Numbered from the stretch's first letter, positions 22,971-32,068 are shown. The stretch: 64,000 nucleotides of DNA from AV69 sp963742315 (GCA_963742315.1 CAVULE010000003.1:372001-436000), one strand, 5' to 3'. Notes: generated from the letters alone by a model not told the origin. Numbers and translations are program-made.

Positions 22971-24728
22971 TCAGATGACTCCGCCAAGATTCGCGCCGCG
23001 CTGAGCTGCATTCGGACGCACCGGCGCAATTTTTACCACATACTCAGGGTCGTAATCAATCAGCTTCAGCCAATCTTCGGTGATGTCGGTGGGCGGGAAA
23101 ATATCATTCTCCGCGTATTCGGCTTGGAAGGACATTTGCAAATCTTGTTCGGTGATTCCGGAGAATCCGGGGTCAGCGACCCCGGATTCAGCAGAATCGG
23201 CAGACGCGCGCTGGCTCGCGATAGCGCGCTTGATTGCCATCCCTTTGGCCCGCTCAACTACCGATGCGATGATGGCGCCGCTGATTAGATCGGCGCGATA
23301 CAAAACTTCCTTGCGTCCGCTGCGCAATGTCACTTCCAGGAATTTGTTCTCGTCGCGCTTGGCAAACTGCCAATCCACAAGCCGCTCGATTAGCTTTTCA
23401 ATCGCCGCCCCAATATTGTCAGCTTCTTTGGCCAGCGCGCCATCGTACGGTAAATCGTTGGTCAAATAAATCCGATAGATTTCCCGCGCCCCTTCCTTGT
23501 TCGGACGGTCGACTTTGATTTTTCGGTCAATGCGCCCGGGCCGGAGAATCGCTGGGTCAATTAAATCGGCGCGATTCGATGCGAGAATGATGACGACGTC
23601 GTTTAGTGAATCAATCCCGTCCATCTCCGAGCAGAACATCGGCACCAGAGTCGACAGGATGTTGGAGTAACGCGAGGCGCGCCGCGTTCCGAGAATGCTT
23701 TCCGCTTCGTCGATAAACAGAAAGGGCATGAATCCTTCACGGCGTTTTTCGCGCGCAGTCGCGAAAATTTCGCGCACCATCCGCTCTGATTCGCCTACCC
23801 ACATGTTCAGAATCTCCGGCCCCTTCACGTGCATGAAGTACTCGCGGACGTCTTTTTCGGCCGCTTTTTCGCGCAACTGCTGCGTCAAATTGTACGCCGT
23901 CGCCTTCCCGATCAGCGTCTTGCCGCACCCGGGTGGCCCGTAAAGGAGAAATCCTTTCGGAGTGGCATGGTGAAATTTCTCGAACAAATGCGGATGCAAA
24001 AGCGGCAGCTCGATCGCGTCCTTGATCGCGTCGATCGCTCGCTCCTGCCCGCCGACTTTCGACCAGGGCAATTCCGGGACCTTATCGAGATAATGTTCGC
24101 GCGAGCCGGGCGCTGACATCATCTCCAGCGCCATGCGATAATTGGAATCCACCCGCACTTCGTCGCCTTGTTTCACCGCCGTTTTGGTCAGCTGCGCGGA
24201 ACGCTGCAGCACCAACGATTGTGTCCCGTGTTCATTGCCAACGCGTAGCCGGTCGGTTCCGATCACTTCGGTAACCTTGGTGACTGGCCCCGCTGGTTCG
24301 AAGCCCAGATCGCCCACAATGACGAATGCTTCATTCACCAGCACGCGTGTTCCCTTTTTTAACTTTGCCATCGGAATGCGCGGATCGACGTTGCAGTAAT
24401 AATCCGCCCCACCCACGACGATGTGGGCGGTTTCTTTGCCAACGTTGCCGAGAAAAGTGCCAATGCGATTGGCGGGCGAGGTTACCTTTTTGATGACTTC
24501 CTCGAGCTTCTCGATTGTTTGCCGCGCCTCGATGAAGATTTCTTCGCGCTGGGAAATTTCCATGCGCAGATCGAGCAGCTCGCGTCGCAAGGCATCGCCA
24601 GGGGGGAGTGTCGCGATCAAAAGATCGACGCGATCGAGCAAGTCGAATTCCCTTTGTCCCTCGTGCCGCTCGTCGCTCATCCGTTTTTCACCCCATTTGA
24701 CTATACGCTGTGGAGAATTGTTCGACAA
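22971..24728 (-). CDS. Proteasomal AAA ATPase ARC/Mpa
   Basis: Hexameric unfoldase that feeds pupylated proteins into the 20S proteasome. Order seen: coiled coil at about 52-84, tandem OB region about 88-200 (FLGNVGKETAHIVVGGADYY), Walker A GPPGCGKT at 264-271, Walker B LFIDEAE and the arginine-finger region ILRPGRIDRKI. Two starts are possible (24728, or ATG 24680). The C-terminus is NLGGVI, without the Gln-Tyr-Leu type tail that docks actinobacterial Mpa to the proteasome. Residues 514-522 are encoded by a perfect palindrome. Partner of Dop at 13667; pup, pafA and prcAB are absent here. Confidence 0.92.
   Translation of the reverse strand: MSNNSPQRIVKWGEKRMSDERHEGQREFDLLDRVDLLIATLPPGDALRRELLDLRMEISQREEIFIEARQTIEKLEEVIKKVTSPANRIGTFLGNVGKETAHIVVGGADYYCNVDPRIPMAKLKKGTRVLVNEAFVIVGDLGFEPAGPVTKVTEVIGTDRLRVGNEHGTQSLVLQRSAQLTKTAVKQGDEVRVDSNYRMALEMMSAPGSREHYLDKVPELPWSKVGGQERAIDAIKDAIELPLLHPHLFEKFHHATPKGFLLYGPPGCGKTLIGKATAYNLTQQLREKAAEKDVREYFMHVKGPEILNMWVGESERMVREIFATAREKRREGFMPFLFIDEAESILGTRRASRYSNILSTLVPMFCSEMDGIDSLNDVVIILASNRADLIDPAILRPGRIDRKIKVDRPNKEGAREIYRIYLTNDLPYDGALAKEADNIGAAIEKLIERLVDWQFAKRDENKFLEVTLRSGRKEVLYRADLISGAIIASVVERAKGMAIKRAIASQRASADSAESGVADPGFSGITEQDLQMSFQAEYAENDIFPPTDITEDWLKLIDYDPEYVVKIAPVRPNAAQRGANLGGVI
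23163..23189 (-). repeat. Perfect palindrome inside the ARC gene
   Basis: Arms GAATCCGGGGTC and GACCCCGGATTC flank a 3-base AGC loop. It encodes SGVADPGFS in a linker between the AAA C-terminal domain and the C-terminal tail. A 12-bp perfect stem within coding DNA suggests insertion of a REP-type hairpin that kept the frame. Confidence 0.75.
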
Positions 24729-25129
24729 TCCTCTCAGTCGCCTTCTCTTGAAGCATTAAACGGCCCACGCCTATTCAACAGCAGGAATCGTTCACCGTTG
24801 CGGGTTCAACTGGCGCGATCCGACCGCCATATGGACTTCTCGTTTGTGGCGCCAAATAATGTACCCTGTTCTCGACGCACCGCGCCATTCAGGACGGGCG
24901 CACTGGCTTAAAGTCTTCGTTTCTGCGCTGACACTTATCGTGGCTGTTACAGCAGGCGCCACGAGATTCATGTTACCGAACATCAGGCAGTTGTTCTGAT
25001 CATTGGGTAGCATAGAACGCGCATTTCGCATCGGTTGCGTTGACAGAATCTAAGCTGGATGCTATTCGTCGCGCAACTTTAGGCAGGTCGCTTGACGGTA
25101 AAAATAGGGTAGAGTTCAATAGTTTCTGT
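24729..25129. other. Spacer between ARC and HNH genes
   Basis: Holds the upstream regions of two divergent genes and one small frame (24859-24999). TTGACA at 25040-25045 with TATTCG 17 bases on, and TTGACG at 25092-25097 with TTCAAT 17 bases on, are possible weak promoters for the HNH gene. No repeat was seen. Confidence 0.4.
24859..24999 (+). CDS. Possible 46-residue single-pass membrane peptide
   Basis: An ATG frame between the divergent ARC and HNH genes. It encodes a charged start (MYPVLDAPRHSGRAHW) and one hydrophobic span (LKVFVSALTLIVAVTAGA), ending FMLPNIRQLF. No ribosome site stands out. Support is the membrane-like composition only, so it may be chance. Confidence 0.3.
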   Translation: MYPVLDAPRHSGRAHWLKVFVSALTLIVAVTAGATRFMLPNIRQLF

Positions 25130-25735
25130 ATGTTATTGAATAGTCAGGTCCTGGTGCTCAACCGTCTCTGGCAGGCGGTCAACATTTGCTCGGCGCGACG
25201 CGCCTTCGCCCTGGTCTATGCTGGACATGCCCAGGTGGTGGCCACTGATGGCGCAAATAATTTCCTGACTCACGACTTCGATAGCTGGCGCGATTTCTCC
25301 GCGCAATCACCAGAGCCCGAAATGGTGACGACGATTTCGTGGAAGATCCGTGTTCCACGCGTGATCGTGTTGCTCTTGTTCGATCGGTTACCGAAAAAGG
25401 AAGTGAAGTTCACCCGGCACAACGTCTTCGAACGGGACAAGAATACCTGCCAGTATTGCGGACACATCTTCGAGCGGAGCGAGCTCAACCTCGATCACGT
25501 TCTCCCCCGAGACCGCGGCGGGCTAACGACATGGGAGAATGTGGTTTGCTCCTGCATCGGGTGTAACACCCGCAAGGGCAACCGGCTCCCGCATGAAGCA
25601 CACATGACGCTGATCCGCAAACCGAAGCGACCGAAATGGCGTCCATTTGTGCAGGTAACCTTCACGACGCACCAGCATGAGAGCTGGCGGCATTTCGTCG
25701 ATCTGGCCTACTGGAACGTCGAACTCAGCGATTGA
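25130..25735 (+). CDS. HNH endonuclease-family protein
   Basis: From ATG 25130 the product starts MLLNSQVLVLNRLWQAVNI, the usual N-terminus of this widespread chromosomal HNH family; the frame is open from 25040. The nuclease core has CQYC, the LDHVLPRDRGG strand with the catalytic His, and the second Cys pair in NVVCSCIGCNTRKGNR with the Asn and His-type metal region. Members occur once or twice per genome in many phyla without a linked restriction or mobile system, and their role is not known. It is convergent with nuoN. Confidence 0.9.
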   Translation: MLLNSQVLVLNRLWQAVNICSARRAFALVYAGHAQVVATDGANNFLTHDFDSWRDFSAQSPEPEMVTTISWKIRVPRVIVLLLFDRLPKKEVKFTRHNVFERDKNTCQYCGHIFERSELNLDHVLPRDRGGLTTWENVVCSCIGCNTRKGNRLPHEAHMTLIRKPKRPKWRPFVQVTFTTHQHESWRHFVDLAYWNVELSD

Positions 25736-25742
25736 TTGATTG

Positions 25743-25806
25743 TTGTAGCGGCGCTCTATGAGCGCCGAAGCCCAGTCGAACCGGCGGTCAAAGACCGCCG
25801 CTGCAG
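25743..25806. repeat. Paired-hairpin element between HNH and nuoN
   Basis: Two hairpins, CGGCGCTC-TAT-GAGCGCCG and CGGCGGTC-AAA-GACCGCCG, lie between near-complementary ends TGTAGCGGCG and CGCCGCTGCA. It sits exactly in the convergent spacer and could end transcription from both sides. Its architecture matches the elements at 60312 and 63841, with different inner sequence. Confidence 0.7.
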
Positions 25807-25819
25807 GTGCGCGAATTGC

Positions 25820-27241
25820 CTAGCGCAGCGCGTCAAAAATCGGCTGCGGGTAAACGCCGAGCAAGAATGTTCCGGCGATCATGACGATGATGGAGAAGCG
25901 AGTGAGCGGGCTAACGACAATTTTGCCAGCCGAGGACGGAGGTACGTCCCAGTAAATGGCGCGGACTACTTTGAAGTAGTAGTAAAAGCCGGCGCCAACG
26001 GTAATGACGGCGATGACAACGAGCCCGAAATGGTGAGCCGAAACGGCGGCGTCGAAGACAAGAAACTTGCCGAGAAACCCGGCGGTAAAGGGGACACCGG
26101 CGAGCGAAGCCATCGCTACCAGCATGGCGAAGGCGAGAAAGGGGGAACGCTGGGAAAGTCCGGCGAAATTTTCCAATTGGTCGCCTCCGCCCTGGCTAAC
26201 GAGAACCAGCACAGCGAAACTGAGCAACGTCATCAAGAGATAAGCGACGAGATAAAAAGCAACGGCGCGCCCGGAAAACGAGACCACGGCCACAAGTAGA
26301 TAACCGGCGTGGGCAATACTTGAGTAAGCGAGGAGCCGTTTGACATTTGTTTGCGGCAGCGCCGCGAGGTTGCCGTAGATGAGAGTGAGGACGGCGATCG
26401 CAACAAGCACAGTGCGCATTCGCGGCAAAATAAGAAATGGCTCGAGCACGCGCAGAAGGACGATGAAGCCAGCCGCCTTCGAACCCACCGACAGATACGC
26501 AGTTACCGGCGTAGGCGCGCCCTGGTAAACATCCGCTACCCAAATATGAAACGGAACGGCGGCGATTTTAAAACCAAGTGCGACAATAACGAGCACGCCG
26601 CCGAAAAGTGCAGCGTTCTGCTCCAGACCGGGCCGCGAAAATACAGTCGTAATCTTTTGCAGATTGGTTTCGCCAGTTGCTCCAAAAATCCAGGTAATCC
26701 CGTAAACGAGAAAACCCGTCGCGACTGCACTGAGAACCAAGTACTTCACCGCCGCTTCCAGCGAGGCCGGATTGCGCCGGGTAAAACCAACCAGGACATA
26801 GAAGGAAATTGTGACCAGCTCTAACGAAACGAAAATCAACACGAAATCGATGGCGGAGGCCATCCACATCAGCCCGGCGCAGGTGAATAACGGGAGCGTG
26901 AAAAATTCGCCGAGACCGGACTGTGGCGTCGCGGCGGGAACGCCGACCAAGACTGAGGGCGCGAAATCGAGCATCATCACCAGCACGCCGGCGGTGGTGG
27001 CAAGGGCAATTCGCTTAAAAAAGAGTGAGAGTGCGTCGGCCGAATAAAAATTCCAGAACGGAGCCGACACGACAGACGACTGAGGCGCGACAAAGAACGT
27101 CGCCAGAAAAATTACCCCTAAGCCGCATAAGGCCGCGTAAGCGAGAAAGCGGCGGTCGAGTTGGGAAGCGAACGATTCGACCAACAGAATGATCGCGCCG
27201 AGAACAAGCACCGCAACTTCAAGGTAAGGCGCTGAAATCAT
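25820..27241 (-). CDS. nuoN: NADH-quinone oxidoreductase subunit N
   Basis: Antiporter-like membrane subunit of complex I, 473 residues and about 14 helices. The proton-channel signature is AALFGGVLVIVALGFKIAAV then PFHIWVADVYQGAPTPVTAYLS, with the Lys of the fourth-to-eighth helix pair and the GSK segment that follows. Its ATG shares four bases with the nuoM stop (ATGA), so the two are coupled. It is the last gene of the cluster. Confidence 0.96.
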   Translation of the reverse strand: MISAPYLEVAVLVLGAIILLVESFASQLDRRFLAYAALCGLGVIFLATFFVAPQSSVVSAPFWNFYSADALSLFFKRIALATTAGVLVMMLDFAPSVLVGVPAATPQSGLGEFFTLPLFTCAGLMWMASAIDFVLIFVSLELVTISFYVLVGFTRRNPASLEAAVKYLVLSAVATGFLVYGITWIFGATGETNLQKITTVFSRPGLEQNAALFGGVLVIVALGFKIAAVPFHIWVADVYQGAPTPVTAYLSVGSKAAGFIVLLRVLEPFLILPRMRTVLVAIAVLTLIYGNLAALPQTNVKRLLAYSSIAHAGYLLVAVVSFSGRAVAFYLVAYLLMTLLSFAVLVLVSQGGGDQLENFAGLSQRSPFLAFAMLVAMASLAGVPFTAGFLGKFLVFDAAVSAHHFGLVVIAVITVGAGFYYYFKVVRAIYWDVPPSSAGKIVVSPLTRFSIIVMIAGTFLLGVYPQPIFDALR

Positions 27242-28716
27242 TGCGTCGCGGTGAAGTAATTACGGAAGGCGGGCGCGATTCTTTGCACGATAATTTGAGG
27301 GAAAAATCCGAACAGAATTGACACGGCAACAAGTAACGCAATGGGAAAACGAAAACTGGAACGAATATCGGAGATTGCGATTTCAGGTTCGGTGGAGCTG
27401 CCGAAAAAGGTGCGCCGATACGCGCGTAACATATAAACGGCCGACATTACCACGCCCCAAAGCGCGAGAAGAGTTGCCCATTGAAAGATATGAAAATGTT
27501 GATAATCGAATCCGTTTCGAAATGCGCCGAAAATGACCATGATTTCGGCCGGGAAATTCGCGAACCCAGGGAGCCCGATGGCAGCGAATGCTCCCAAACC
27601 GAAGGCGAACGCCGCCAGCGGCATTTGTTTGGCCAGGCCGCCCATCGCATCAAAGTCGAGCGAGGGAACGCGTTTACGAATCTCCCCGGTGATGGCGAAA
27701 AGAAGCGCGATGGAAAGGCCGTGCGCGAACATCAGAATCGCCGCACCGGTAGTACCGAGAATATTCGCACTGGCGATGCCGAGAAAAATGTAGCCCATGT
27801 GCATGACGCTGGAATAGCCGAGCATCCAATCAAGCCGGCGTTGCGCGATCGTGACCAAACCGATGTAAATGATGTTCGCCAGCAGAAGGACCAGGAGCAA
27901 TCCCGACCAGTGCTGCGCCCCGTCAGGCAGGAATGGCACCGCGATCCGGAGCAAGCCGTAGAGTCCAAATTTTTTCAAAACTCCCGCGTGCAACATCGCC
28001 GCCGGCGCCGGGGCGGAGGCATACGCTTCCGGCGCCCAGGTGTGGAACGGGACTAACGAGATTAATATTCCAAAGCCGATCAACAGGACGAGGTAAATGG
28101 AGGATTGCATGGCTGGCGCAATCTGCCCCGCGGAAGCGGCGGCTTGCAGGACCTGGAGATCAAGACTGCGTGCGCTAGAAGGAACCGCGCGATAGAGCAT
28201 AATTAAGCCGACCAGAAGAATGACACTTCCGAGCGCAAGATAGATCGTGACCTTCCAGGCCGCGGCGCGTCGATTGCCCGTCCCCCAAATTCCAATGAGC
28301 AGGAAAGTGGGAATCAATGCCAGCTCGTGAAAGGCGTAGAAGAAAAACAGGTTGAGCGAAGCGAAAGCGCCGATGGCGCCGCCGGCAATCAGGAGCAGGC
28401 AGGCGTAGAACGCGTTTTCGTGACGCTCGATTTCACCGGTAAACCAGACGGCAGCGAGCAAGACGATCGCGCCAAGCAAGATCATGAGAAGACTGAGTCC
28501 GTCCACGCCGAGAGCGAAGTTGAGGCGCAGCTCAGTGGAAATTGGAATGGTGAAGACGAATTGAAAACCGCGCGCAAAAGAGTCGAAACCGAGAAACAAA
28601 AGCACGCTGGTTAAAAGGGTCAGGAGGGAGGCAGCGAGTGCAGTCGTTCGGGCGGGAAGACCCAGCATGATCAATATGGCCGCTACGATTGGCGCAAATG
28701 TGACAAGAAGAAGCAT
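27238..28716 (-). CDS. nuoM: NADH-quinone oxidoreductase subunit M
   Basis: Second antiporter-like subunit of complex I, about 492 residues. I start it at the ATG at 28716, whose A is shared with the nuoL stop (TAATG); a start at 28746 would overlap nuoL by 31 bases. Signatures: FFYAFHELALIPTFLLIGIWG with the functional Glu, LLIGFGILISLVPFHTWAPEAY with the Lys/His channel region, and LLHAGVLKKFGLYGLLR. It pumps protons within the membrane arm. Confidence 0.96.
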   Translation of the reverse strand: MLLLVTFAPIVAAILIMLGLPARTTALAASLLTLLTSVLLFLGFDSFARGFQFVFTIPISTELRLNFALGVDGLSLLMILLGAIVLLAAVWFTGEIERHENAFYACLLLIAGGAIGAFASLNLFFFYAFHELALIPTFLLIGIWGTGNRRAAAWKVTIYLALGSVILLVGLIMLYRAVPSSARSLDLQVLQAAASAGQIAPAMQSSIYLVLLIGFGILISLVPFHTWAPEAYASAPAPAAMLHAGVLKKFGLYGLLRIAVPFLPDGAQHWSGLLLVLLLANIIYIGLVTIAQRRLDWMLGYSSVMHMGYIFLGIASANILGTTGAAILMFAHGLSIALLFAITGEIRKRVPSLDFDAMGGLAKQMPLAAFAFGLGAFAAIGLPGFANFPAEIMVIFGAFRNGFDYQHFHIFQWATLLALWGVVMSAVYMLRAYRRTFFGSSTEPEIAISDIRSSFRFPIALLVAVSILFGFFPQIIVQRIAPAFRNYFTATQ

Positions 28717-30527
28717 TAGCGGAAGAGAGCGAAGTAAATGATCCAAACGATTCCAAGTCCGAAAATAAACGCGTAAGCCTGTAAATTGCCCACCTGCATC
28801 AGGCGGAGCAGGGCGCCGAAACTCCAGGTCGCGCCACTACTGCCTCGGACTAAAGTGGCATCGATAACCCAGCGATCGGTGAAGGCCGCGATGCGGGCGA
28901 GGAATTCCTGAGTAGAATTAATCAGTGCCTGATAAAATTCATCGAAATAGAATTTCTTCCGCAATACTGTGAACGAGAACGGATCGAATTCTCGGCCACG
29001 ATAGAGGAAAACAGCGCTGGTGGCGCCCAACAACATTGCGACAAGAGCAAGGCCCGGAACGAATTGGGCGGAATCCCGTTCATGAGGGATGGTGACAAAA
29101 TGCCGCGCGAAAAAGTTGAATCCACCGATCAGGGCCAGAACTGCCAGAACCACGAGTGGAACGAGCATGCTGGTGGGCGCTTCACGGCTCGTCCTGGCAG
29201 CGGGGGAGCGCGGCTTGCCGAAGAAAACGACGACAAACAATCGCATCATATAAAATGCGGTCAGGAACGCCGTAAGCAGGGCTAAAAGGAAAATCGAGGA
29301 GTTTCGATTGTAGGCGAGCGAGAGAATGGCGTCCTTACTAAAAAATCCGGCAAATGGCGGGCATCCGATGAGTGCAAGCATGCCGATGCCGAAGGTCACA
29401 AAAGTAAGGAAAAGGTTACGACCTTGGCCGCCCATCTTCCAAATGTCCTGCTCATGATGGAGCGCAACGAGGACGGAACCCGCGCCGAGAAAGAGCAACG
29501 CTTTAAAGAAAGCGTGGGTGAACAAATGGAACATGGCGGCCTCCCCCGAGGCGAGACCGACGGCCATGATCATGTAGCCGAGCTGAGAAAGCGTGGAATA
29601 GGCCAGAATACGCTTGATGTCGTCCTGTTGCGTGGCGATGAGCGCGGCCATCACTGCGGTAATGGTGCCAATCCACGCGATTACGCAGAGGGCATCTGGC
29701 GAAGCTTGCACTAAAAATCCCACCCGCACGAGCATGTAAACGCCGGCCGCGACCATGGTGGCGGCGTGGATGAGGGCGGAGATCGGCGTAGGACCTTCCA
29801 TCGCGTCCGGCAGCCAGACGTGAAGCGGAAATTGGGCGGACTTTCCGACCGCACCGCAAAAGATCAACAGCACACAAATCGTTAGAAATGTCGGATTACT
29901 AGTGACGCGCCAGAGTTGCGGAATGATGTCGTCGAAAACGACCGAGCCAGTCGCGCCCCACACCATCAAAATTCCAAGCATGAACCCGAAGTCGCCAATA
30001 CGATTGGTAATAAAGGCTTTTTTTGCGGCATCGGCCGCGCTATCGCGTTCAAACCAATGACCGATGAGTAAGTAGGAACAAAGACCAACCAATTCCCAAA
30101 AGATGAACATCATCACGAAATTGTTCGCCAGCACGATCCCGAGCATTGAAAACATGAAGAGCGAGAGCGAGGCGAAATAGCGCGATTTGCCGGAGTCATC
30201 GCGCATGTAGCCAAGGGAGTAGATGTGAATGAGCGCGCCTACTCCGGTAACGAGAACAAGCATCGTCTTGCTCAGTGAATCGAGCGTGAAACCGATCGGC
30301 ACCCTCAGGAGTCCGCCAAAATCAATCCACGGAATTTCAGCCGCTCTTATCTCCGGCCTGGCGAAAACGACACAGCTGCAAATGAAACTGATTGATACCG
30401 CGACGACGGAAATGAACGCACTCAGGGCAGCCGCCCGGCGAGTGACAAGGGCGATGAGCACGGCGCCGGCCAGCGGCACGAGCAAAACAAGCCAGGGGAT
30501 CACGCTCATAAACATTTTGGTCCACAA
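28716..30527 (-). CDS. nuoL: NADH-quinone oxidoreductase subunit L
   Basis: Largest antiporter-like subunit, at the far end of the complex I membrane arm; 603 residues with about 16 helices. Signatures: MMFIFWELVGLCSYLLIGHW, GKSAQFPLHVWLPDAMEG then PTPISALIHAATMVAAGVYM. The C-terminal lateral helix region is present, ending GLGIVWIIYFALFR, so the length is near normal. A 92-base spacer separates it from nuoK. Alternative starts at 30515 and 30509 are possible. Confidence 0.96.
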   Translation of the reverse strand: MWTKMFMSVIPWLVLLVPLAGAVLIALVTRRAAALSAFISVVAVSISFICSCVVFARPEIRAAEIPWIDFGGLLRVPIGFTLDSLSKTMLVLVTGVGALIHIYSLGYMRDDSGKSRYFASLSLFMFSMLGIVLANNFVMMFIFWELVGLCSYLLIGHWFERDSAADAAKKAFITNRIGDFGFMLGILMVWGATGSVVFDDIIPQLWRVTSNPTFLTICVLLIFCGAVGKSAQFPLHVWLPDAMEGPTPISALIHAATMVAAGVYMLVRVGFLVQASPDALCVIAWIGTITAVMAALIATQQDDIKRILAYSTLSQLGYMIMAVGLASGEAAMFHLFTHAFFKALLFLGAGSVLVALHHEQDIWKMGGQGRNLFLTFVTFGIGMLALIGCPPFAGFFSKDAILSLAYNRNSSIFLLALLTAFLTAFYMMRLFVVVFFGKPRSPAARTSREAPTSMLVPLVVLAVLALIGGFNFFARHFVTIPHERDSAQFVPGLALVAMLLGATSAVFLYRGREFDPFSFTVLRKKFYFDEFYQALINSTQEFLARIAAFTDRWVIDATLVRGSSGATWSFGALLRLMQVGNLQAYAFIFGLGIVWIIYFALFR

Positions 30528-30619
30528 AACATGCGGAAGGACGCCAAATTCTCAGAGAGAAACATCGTCTGATTCCTGCTTTCTAGTTTCCGCCGTTCGC
30601 ATCATTCCTGTTTGGTGGA

Positions 30620-30940
30620 CTAGAATTTCAAACTATTAATATCTTCCACATGGGTGGTCCGGCGGGCGCGATAGAGCGCGACAATTATGGCAAGACCGAC
30701 CGCGACTTCGGCGGCGGCAACGGTAATGATAAAGAAAACCAAGACCTGCGCGTTGTAATTGGGCAGGCCATCGTCGTCGAGACGAAAACGGGAAAAGGCG
30801 ACAAGGGAGAGATTGGCCGCATTCAGCATCAACTCGAGCGCCATGAAAATGATAATGACATTGCGCCGCAACAGAACCCCGCTAAAACCGATGGCGAACA
30901 ATACTCCGCTGACAGTCAGATAGTCGCCGAGAGTGGTCAT
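30620..30940 (-). CDS. nuoK: NADH-quinone oxidoreductase subunit K
   Basis: Small three-helix subunit at the centre of the membrane arm, 106 residues. NVIIIFMALELMLNAANLSLV and AAAEVAVGLAIIVALYR carry the two conserved membrane glutamates of the proton path. The ATG overlaps the nuoJ stop by four bases. Length and sequence are normal. Confidence 0.95.
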   Translation of the reverse strand: MTTLGDYLTVSGVLFAIGFSGVLLRRNVIIIFMALELMLNAANLSLVAFSRFRLDDDGLPNYNAQVLVFFIITVAAAEVAVGLAIIVALYRARRTTHVEDINSLKF

Positions 30941-31440
30941 CGCAATTGGCGTTTGCTCAAAACTATGACGCCGATGGTCGCGACAAGAATCAGCACGGCG
31001 ATTACCTGAAAAGGCAGGTTGTAGTTTCCAAACAACGCCAACCCGACGCTGCGGACATCGTCTGTTTGCGGGGAAGCGAGCGGCGGAAAAGTTTGTTTGG
31101 CCATTCGGGTGCTACCAATAACAGCAAGGATTTGCACGAGAAGCGAGAACGCGACGAGGAAGCCACCTCCGAAAGCAACCCAATTCAACTTGCGGCGTTC
31201 TTCGGCTCGAAGATCGAGCAGCATAATAATGAACAGGAACAGCACCATCACGGCGCCAGCGTAGACAAGCACCTGAATGATCCCGATAAAGAATGCGTCG
31301 AGAGACATAAACAAGGCGGAAAGCCCAAGGAAACAAACTACCAAACTGAGCGCACTCGCGATCGGGTTACGGTTAATGACAACGGCTGCGCCGAAGACAA
31401 GCATCACGATAGCGAAGAGCCAGAAGAGAAAAGAAGGCAT
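30937..31440 (-). CDS. nuoJ: NADH-quinone oxidoreductase subunit J
   Basis: Five-helix membrane subunit, 167 residues from the ATG at 31440; the frame is open to 31506, but that part is a repeat-containing spacer. Typical segments are FFIGIIQVLVYAGAVMVLFL, with the conserved pi-bulge helix Tyr-Ala-Gly-Ala, and VATIGVIVLSKRQLR at the end. It is coupled to nuoK by an ATGA overlap. Confidence 0.95.
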   Translation of the reverse strand: MPSFLFWLFAIVMLVFGAAVVINRNPIASALSLVVCFLGLSALFMSLDAFFIGIIQVLVYAGAVMVLFLFIIMLLDLRAEERRKLNWVAFGGGFLVAFSLLVQILAVIGSTRMAKQTFPPLASPQTDDVRSVGLALFGNYNLPFQVIAVLILVATIGVIVLSKRQLR

Positions 31441-31463
31441 CAAATTAAGTGGAGTGGTGGAGC

Positions 31464-31515
31464 AATGGAGTATTGGGTGAAAGGAAAGCGCGCCCGCGAG
31501 TCCCAATACTCCAAC
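31464..31515. repeat. Inverted repeat ahead of nuoJ
   Basis: GGAGTATTGGG (31467-31477) and CCCAATACTCC (31502-31512) form an 11-bp stem around a 24-base loop in the spacer between nuoI and nuoJ. GAGTCCCAATAC from the right arm recurs at 35077-35088 in the nuoF-nuoG spacer. It could modulate expression inside the operon. Confidence 0.55.
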
Positions 31516-31537
31516 ATTCCATTACTGCAGTGCTTGG

Positions 31538-32068
31538 TTACTTCTTTTCGTTCCACTTCAAAACGACGCCGTGCATCACGCCGCCAATCTCGAGCAGCTT
31601 GTCCTTGTTATGCACCATTTCCGCACGAGTGAGCCCGGTGATGGCGTAATCCTTGCGCAAAAAGATGGCTTGTTCGGGACAGACTTCTTCACACATCCCG
31701 CAGAAAATGCAGCGAATCATATCAATATCGAACTCGCGCGGATATTTCTCGACCTTGCTGAAGCGGTCTTTCGCCGGAATTTCGCCCGGCTCGATTTTGA
31801 TCGCGCGCGGCGGACAGATAAATTCGCAGAGCTGACAAGCAACGCAACGAATGCGCCCGGTCTCGTCTTTCACCAAAGCGGGGGCACCGCGATAGTGTTC
31901 CGGCAGCTGCAGATCCCATTTTTCTTCGGGATATTGCATCGTCACCTTGGTACGGCCGAAGAGCATATCCTTGAAATGCCGGAGAGTGATCGCCATCCCT
32001 GCCACGATCGTCGGCAAATACAATCGCTCGGACCAGGTGAGTTTCGGTCGTGGAACGGTGATGGCCAT
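31538..32068 (-). CDS. nuoI: NADH-quinone oxidoreductase subunit I
   Basis: Peripheral-arm subunit with two [4Fe-4S] clusters (N6a, N6b), 176 residues. The two ferredoxin motifs are CVACQLCEFICPPRAI and CIFCGMCEEVCPEQAI, each C-x2-C-x2-C-x3-C-P. The N-terminal RGAPALVKDETGRIRC region is typical. It stands 160 bases after nuoH and 97 before nuoJ; both spacers hold repeat-like DNA, not genes. Confidence 0.96.
   Translation of the reverse strand: MAITVPRPKLTWSERLYLPTIVAGMAITLRHFKDMLFGRTKVTMQYPEEKWDLQLPEHYRGAPALVKDETGRIRCVACQLCEFICPPRAIKIEPGEIPAKDRFSKVEKYPREFDIDMIRCIFCGMCEEVCPEQAIFLRKDYAITGLTRAEMVHNKDKLLEIGGVMHGVVLKWNEKK

Noticed and set aside
22779..23288. 169-codon plus-strand frame across the DUF885/ARC junction
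   Set aside because: Antisense to two clear genes, Arg/Ser-rich composition typical of shadows.
26351..31632. Several plus-strand frames of 90-230 codons over the nuo genes
   Set aside because: They are rich in Lys, Glu, Gln and Arg from reverse-reading of membrane-protein codons and have no domain features.
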